From Botryllus schlosseri (taxonomy: Eukaryota; Chordata; Ascidiacea; Stolidobranchia; Styelidae), in NCBI GenBank assembly GCA_000444245.1, contig ATSW01013998.1, positions 1-31,393 on the forward strand: DNA of 31,393 bases, given 5' to 3'. Under the pieces are notes generated by a model that was given only the letters and a program-made list of their open reading frames with translations, did no database searches and was not told the DNA's origin. Every line of letters starts with the position of its first letter. The first letter of the stretch is position 1. Both the position numbers and the translations under genes were made by a program. Below, in pieces: positions 26,677 to 31,393 of this stretch.

Positions 26677-27090
26677 ATCATTTCACGATGGCGCAAGGAA
26701 TAGTTCTAGAAAATGTCTCAAGAACGTATCCTTACTGCCATTCAGGGAAAAGACGGCTGCGTACTGTCCAGTTTGTGTAATGTACTATGCACAAATTACA
26801 CATGTGCAGTCGTTCATCGGATCGCGCCCTCGTTGCCAATTCGGATGCTGCTGTTGCCGTATCTGATGTTTCTATTGACACACACCCGAACACGCCCCTT
26901 GTCGTTTTCGACAACCGGGATAGCGGACGCCGTACTACGCACTTATGCAGGTATTATTGATAGTACTATCTCGATTTTTACCTGCTATAGCAATGTCACT
27001 TATAGCCAACACCCTGGTTTCTGGAATTGACAATAAGGAGACAGGTGCCAGTATAGAGTATGTCATACTATAGATAACTAACCTACGTAG

Positions 27091-27240
27091 CAGAGATGTA
27101 CGGATCATGCTTTCTAGGGATCCGGATCCAACCCTGTTCGATAAAATGGAATCCGGTTCCTGTTTCCACCGTTAATGCTAAAATCCGCATTTTGGGAACC
27201 AAAACTGCCAAAAAATAAAAATTTAAGATGCCAAAAATAA
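27091..27240. mobile_element. possible hAT end (CAGAGATGTACGGATC)
   Basis: CAGAGATGTACGGATCATGC followed by repeated GGATCCGGATCC / GGAATCCGG motifs resembles termini of a hAT group with a repeated GATCCGG core. No right end or duplication was found, so the right border is arbitrary. Confidence 0.3.
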
Positions 27241-27322
27241 AGTCTAGATTGAAAAGATAGATTTTCAAGAAAGTTTGTATTGAAATGAGTCTGCATGTAG
27301 CGACGAAATAAAGTGTGTAACG

Positions 27323-27352
27323 CTATCGAATGTGACTAGTCACATTCGATAG
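27323..27352. repeat. perfect 30-bp palindrome flanked by a 9-bp direct repeat
   Basis: CTATCGAATGTGACT is followed at once by its exact reverse complement AGTCACATTCGATAG with no spacer. GTAACGCTA occurs at 27317-27325 and 27352-27360, so a 26-bp palindromic core sits between direct repeats. Possible readings are a collapsed insertion or an excision footprint. Confidence 0.85.
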
Positions 27353-27515
27353 TAACGCTAAATTCCTGGCCCCTGGCTACCCAAATGCGTCGGAGCTGAA
27401 ATTTCAGTCATAAATATCCCGTATTTCGCGGTCAGGCTAATCACATTTTTGGGTGGCGTTGCAATTTCACAATAAATTACAGGGTATTTTTTGATAATAT
27501 AACTAATTTCGATAA

Positions 27516-27568
27516 TTACCTCGTGGGCCACTCGAAACCTTCTCGTGGGCCACAGGTTGGCCGCTCTG
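27516..27568. mobile_element. fragment of a GTGGGCCAC-type hAT end
   Basis: TCGTGGGCCACTCGAAACC, then CGTGGGCCACAGGTTGGCCGCTCTG. Reversed, the last bases read CAGAGCGGCCAACCTG, a hAT-like start. The theme is shared with the element at 16977-18128. A partner end was not found. Confidence 0.4.
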
Positions 27569-28455
27569 AATCATTGTAAAAATTTATTCGCGCTAAGGTC
27601 GATCATCTGTGGTTGCTTTGGTCGTTTCCGATGTGCTCGGTATCATAGCAAAAAAGTGACACGCGGACCAAGGCTGATTATTATGGCTTGATCATGAAAA
27701 ATGTGTCGACTCCAACCGTGATACAAGTCGGTTTGATGTCACACTAAGGTTGGTCTGATACTAGTTAGTCTACAAAGCTCTAAAAAGATCACGGTAAAGA
27801 TTGACGCTTTTCAAAACATTGGAATCGCTGACACGTACCAGACAAAACTAAAGTGATATCTCTTTTCGTGAGACGAACGCGATTCCAAATTCGCATTTCG
27901 TCGCAAGCCTCATTTTGCACCGTGCGGCTCGGGATGCGGGCACATAACTATTCGGCGCTGGTTATCTCGACATATCAATACCGTTTCATCGCGCCAATCA
28001 TTTTAGCAGCGCACATGCCGTTTTCTAATAATTGCTAATACGTTTGGAGTCATTGCTCTAAATTAATCATTCTTTTTTTTAAATAAGTTTTTCGGGTACC
28101 CACATTAAAATGAATAAATTTACTAAATCGCGCGAAGCGTGGAGAAAATTTTCATGATAAATAGAATCTCCCCCAGAAGACTCTACTTTATGTCGATTTA
28201 CCTAATAAATTTTGGTCACCTGTCATCGTTTTACATTTTGAAGACTTTCGTTATATTTTTTACAGCAAACATGAATATAACGCATGTCGTGTGTCCATTC
28301 ATTTAGCTTGCCATGAGAAATCATCTCATGCGCCACCCCACACTCGGCAGTGATCGACCCTCATAATCGTCACAAAGCGCTACAAAGTGGTAATCCATAA
28401 TTGTGGAATATTTCGCGTAAAGTGCAACTGGCATCATTTTTCCTGCGTGACCGCA

Positions 28456-28475
28456 ATATATATATATATATATAT
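28456..28475. repeat. (AT)n microsatellite
   Basis: About ten AT units follow CCGCA. Confidence 0.9.
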
Positions 28476-28626
28476 TTTAACTCTTCAAATATACTTTGCC
28501 GTCATAACAGAGGATACTCGAATAGTCTTGACTGACTTGACCCGACTCGCGAGGCGTAACATACTCGACTAGGAATCGAATCACCATCGATATTACACTT
28601 GCAGGACTAGCCATCAGCTACCTGCA

Positions 28627-29157
28627 CTACCGTATATCAGATGCGGACGGAAGATCATTTTCGAAAATGATATCAACTGCCTCCATACTATTGCGACCCT
28701 CACCCCGAGTCCGCGGCGATTTTCCCCGATCGAAAGTAGTGTCTTGCACTCGACTGTTTTTCAAGTAATCGCAGCATTCAGATTGCGACTTCTGCACCGG
28801 TCTTCTCGGGGTCTCGGATATCTCGTTGATCATGAACTCCGTTGTCATCACGTCGCTCGCAGAAGGGAAACTTTTATTCATACGAATCCCAGACTCTCCG
28901 CCGCCCGGCTGCGAACTGTGAGAAGGCGCGTCGCGAGAACCTTCTGCGATTTTGCCGCCGCCGCGCTTCGGTAATTTCTTGTGCGTCTGCCTGCGAAACT
29001 TGAATTTCTGCATCAAGTTCTGAACGTCTGCCGCGCTGTCGTCTTTGCTGCGTCTCTTGCGAATATCGGCGGCGACTGTAGACTTTCGTCGGTTCGTTTC
29101 TGGATACGAAGACCGAACGAACCCATCCGGACCCATGTCATCGCCGGACATTGACAT
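28627..29157 (-). CDS. unrecognised 176-codon open frame, probable first coding exon
   Basis: I do not recognise this protein. It starts MSMSGDDMGPDGFVRSSYPE. Residues 30-65 are strongly basic (IRKRRSKDDS, MQKFKFRRQTHKKLPKRGGG), followed by a Ser/Gly/Pro stretch. The motif PSASD occurs twice: SFPSASDVMTTEFMINEIS near residue 95 and DLPSASDIR at the end, each with an acidic or hydrophobic partner segment. The frame ends in ATACG|GTAGTG, so it may splice in phase 2 at 28631 instead of using the TAG stop. The length and composition make chance unlikely. It lies upstream of STT3B on the same strand but is not STT3B-like. The 76-codon plus-strand frame inside it is a shadow. Confidence 0.6.
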   Translation of the reverse strand: MSMSGDDMGPDGFVRSSYPETNRRKSTVAADIRKRRSKDDSAADVQNLMQKFKFRRQTHKKLPKRGGGKIAEGSRDAPSHSSQPGGGESGIRMNKSFPSASDVMTTEFMINEISETPRRPVQKSQSECCDYLKNSRVQDTTFDRGKSPRTRGEGRNSMEAVDIIFENDLPSASDIR

Positions 29158-29855
29158 CGTGAGTTTATTCTATTGAAAAGGTAAATAAATTATTGTACGG
29201 TCAAGCTCAATTTCAGTCATAGTCACGGACGGAACTGGGTACAAATCAGATGAACGATATTTCGGGTGCAACATTTCGTTTCCAGGCTCAGTCCAATCCA
29301 ATTGGCAAAATTACCGCATTTTAGAGAATAAAACGAACTGTTTTCGGTAGCAGTGTACATAGGAATTTGTTTCCTATATTTTAAATAGTTCTACAACTAC
29401 AGTAAGTGCTGTTTTAAAGATTTCCATCACTTGTTTAAGTGTCAAAGCAATTGAGGGATGATATATCGTGGCAATATAATATATTTCCTCATTCGTGGGA
29501 GATTGAGTCATTCTGCTTTAGTCGCGATTCGCGAAGATGGTTTTCAAGACTAACACAAGACTCCGATGTGTCACCTCGATATATTTCTTCACATTATTTG
29601 ACCGACATGAAAACAATTTCAGATCCAAGATTTACTACTTGTGCAACAAGGTGGTTTCAATATGTCTTGAATTTCTCTACACGCGGGTGGAAGTTCACAG
29701 CATCATTTTTACTTTTAACCGATTATTGTCGACGGCTAGTGTGCCTATATCAATACTATACACGAAGCTAGCTAACACGTGGCTTCTCCATGATCAAATC
29801 TATTTCCCAGTATTAATTCCTCGGCATATTTTGAGACTATATATATAGACGTGTG

Positions 29856-29869
29856 TGAGAGAGAGAGAG
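29856..29869. repeat. (GA)n microsatellite
   Basis: Seven GA units follow GTGT. Confidence 0.85.
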
Positions 29870-29939
29870 ATATGATATTCTTTTTCGCCTTCACCATCGA
29901 GATGCTTTGTCGACGGAGTTGCGATACGGCCCCATGAGG

Positions 29940-30118
29940 TCATTTAGTCTGCGCCCCCGTTTTTTTCTCGTCCATGCTATCCGTGATTGCTGAGCGCCTA
30001 GCAGGATAGCTGCGGATGCCATTTTTCGAGTCTTTGGTATGACCCGGCCGGGGATCGAACCCACGACCTACCGCTCGAGAAGCCGGACGCATAACCATTA
30101 CACTATCTCGCTCNGTGA
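29940..30118 (-). mobile_element. tRNA-derived SINE
   Basis: On the minus strand an RNA polymerase III A box (TAGTGTAATGG, 30105-30095) and B box (GGTTCGATCCC, 30061-30051) are correctly ordered and spaced within a tRNA-like head (AGCGAGATAGTGTAATGG ... GGGTTCGATCCCCGG). About 110 bp of unrelated body follow. The stems do not fold into a complete tRNA, so this is a SINE copy and not a tRNA gene. Two N bases lie near its 5' end. The tail is not clear, so the 3' border is approximate. Confidence 0.75.
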
Positions 30119-30570
30119 TAGGTGNACACTGGACATACCACAAGAAGATGAATGTCTTGTTTTAAACTGTCAATTTCTTTGTCTTTCTCCAGAATATCCT
30201 TTTCCTGTTGTTCAATCAATTTTCGGAGGTTTACATCCTTGTTCCTACTGTCGTGCTCTTTACCAGGGACCAAACCCCCACTTCGTCGCGTTAGTGCGGT
30301 CTACGGAAACAAGACTGCATGATTTTCCGTTGGTGAAAACAGTCACAGTATAGGTGTATAAATGGGACCGGCGTTTTTGTTCGCAACATATCAGGGATGG
30401 GCAAACTACGGCCCGCGGGCCGCATGCGGCCCTCCACACTGTTCTGTGCGGCCGGTGAGAGTCTAAAGAAACTTATTAAAAATATTGATAAAATGCGTAC
30501 TAAAAATCGAATTAATGCTGGGACTTGGTTAAACTGTTTCTCAGTATATTTCACCATGATAATTCTAAGG

Positions 30571-30843
30571 TAGTGGTTCTCAAACTGGNGGCGCACCCCC
30601 TTGGGGAGGGGTAAAAGCATCTGAAGATGGGCGCGATCTACATCCCATTCATACTTGTTGCTCTGTATTTTACTCTGGATTTCATATTTAAAAATCTCTC
30701 GTCCACAGTCGTAACCTTCCATGCCATATAACTATCCGTTAGGTTTGCTGGCATCCTAGTTGCGTTTTGTGATATGAGGATAAGAGGNGCGAAATCTTTC
30801 ACCATCATAAGGGGGGCGTGTCTTAAAAAGTTTGGGAACACTG
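30571..30843. mobile_element. CAGTGGTTCTC-family hAT MITE nested in the composite hAT
   Basis: It starts TAGTGGTTCTCAAACTGG and ends TTTGGGAACACTG. TTCTAAGG is perfectly duplicated (30563-30570 and 30844-30851). The same insertion site, in the same orientation relative to the host element, is seen in the copy at 4848-5893. Two N bases lie within. Confidence 0.9.
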
Positions 30844-31283
30844 TTCTAAGGTAAATACTTCCTATATCATTTTTATGTTTCATTTCTGGCGCGACATCCC
30901 GATCTCAAGGCCCCGCGCAGGTTGAAAGATTTCAACTGATAGACATCACAGAAATCCTAAACGAGATTCTCATAATTCGGATCACTAGTGTGATTTCAGA
31001 TTGGCCAATCCAGTTTCAATTATTTCAGTGATGTGCTTATAAAAAAACGATTCGCGCGTTCCCTAGGTAGATTCGTTCTCTGTACGAGCAGAATTAGGGT
31101 ATTTATATTTTATCTAAGGAAGTGGAAGCGTGTTTGAAGCTAACATGGTTATGATGCTGTCCGCATTGTGTGTCCTGGAACTGATCCGAAAGTGGAATTA
31201 GTAAATCTGAACGGATCGCTGCTCACAGATTTAAATTTCAATCCCGTTCTAAGAATCGGGAAAACCTACCTTCATCTCTATAG

Positions 31284-31393
31284 TAGGCTTACCATACGTC
31301 CTCTTTTAAGAGGATTTGTCCTCTTTTTTGACATTTTTGAAAGTGTCCTCGGAGGACGCCCTTTTGTCCTCTTTTTTGAGATTTTGTCCTCTT
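31284..31393. mobile_element. left end of a GTCCTCTTTT-family hAT, entering the composite
   Basis: In the other composite copy the sequence after TCTCTACAG continues as host element. Here, after CTCTATAG, a new sequence TAGGCTTACCATACGTCCTC begins, followed by several GTCCTCTTTT units. This comparison places an insertion boundary at 31284. Its end resembles that of the element at 2193-3599. The rest lies beyond the window. Confidence 0.65.

Larger units (their letters stand above)
26677..28626. other. stretch without recognised gene
   Basis: It holds a possible transposon end at 27091, a 30-bp perfect palindrome at 27323-27352, a hAT end fragment at 27516-27568 and a TA microsatellite at 28456-28475. 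Open frames here (for example 26713-27030 and 27853-28038) show no recognisable protein. Confidence 0.5.
29158..30391. other. stretch upstream of the 176-codon frame
   Basis: This region may hold the promoter and 5' UTR of the minus-strand frame, but no TATA box or other site can be asserted. It contains a (GA)n run at 29856-29869 and a SINE at 29940-30118. The open frames at 29439-29848 have no recognisable product. Confidence 0.4.
30392..31393. mobile_element. second copy of the composite hAT, inverted and cut by the window edge
   Basis: It starts CAGGGATGGGCAAACTACGG with GCCCGCGGGCCGCATGCGGC and follows the reverse of 5893-5739 closely. After a nested MITE (30571-30843) and about 225 bp absent from the other copy, 31068-31275 matches the reverse of about 5525-5330 (for example TTAGGGTATTTATATTTTAT and GCTAACATGGTTATGATGCT). 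A further element enters at 31284. The right terminus lies outside the window. Confidence 0.88.

Noticed and set aside
26642-26866. plus-strand 74-codon frame MTSSSSEEDDD...
   Set aside because: It overlaps the minus-strand candidate exon and looks Ser/Glu-rich only because TCATCTTC-type sequence reads similarly on both strands.
28627-29157. N-terminus of STT3B
   Set aside because: It has no transmembrane segment and no RLFAVIRFES-like sequence. The phase at its possible donor (2) would fit the first STT3B exon, but the required Trp-codon ending (TG) is absent.
30030-30113. tRNA gene on the minus strand
   Set aside because: A and B boxes are present, but the acceptor and anticodon stems do not pair properly and an unrelated body follows, so it is treated as a SINE.

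Overview
This is a stretch of animal nuclear DNA: spliced genes with GT-AG introns, crowded with hAT-type DNA transposons and their short internally deleted relatives. The one gene I can name, STT3B, is close to its vertebrate counterpart. Many introns are short and the repeat load is high, so an invertebrate, possibly an invertebrate deuterostome such as a tunicate, fits. That placement is an inference with low confidence. Scattered N bases (about 18356-18359, 18770-18782, 30114, 30125, 30589, 30787) show a draft assembly.

Layout. (1) 344-11903, plus strand: twelve phase-consistent exons of a gene I do not recognise, ending in a clear stop. Its 7.7-kb intron (1547-9273) is a transposon graveyard: a hAT copy with zinc-finger/hAT-type protein remains (2193-3599), a 661-bp foldback (3781-4441), a second hAT with a 276-codon transposase fragment (from 4443), and a composite hAT nested inside that (4848-5893). 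(2) 11904-13620: gap between two convergent genes, with a weak LTR-element fossil candidate. (3) 13808-25599, minus strand: STT3B, the catalytic subunit of oligosaccharyltransferase, 17 exons and about 740 codons. The N-terminal exon with the first transmembrane segment was not found. The last intron (13925-18494) holds two large hAT elements with clean 8-bp target duplications, one of them nested in a short one. (4) 25600-31393: two short minus-strand open regions that look like 5' coding exons of other genes (26584-26676 and 28627-29157), a tRNA-derived SINE, and a second copy of the composite hAT that runs off the right edge.

The two main genes converge and show no functional link. The most informative structures are the transposons. 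Two copies of one composite element carry the same secondary insertion at the same internal site, so the composite spread after it was assembled. A short hAT MITE family with a CAGAGGTGGTCA-like end is scattered through introns of both genes. I see no CRISPR array, operon or clearly new enzymatic system.
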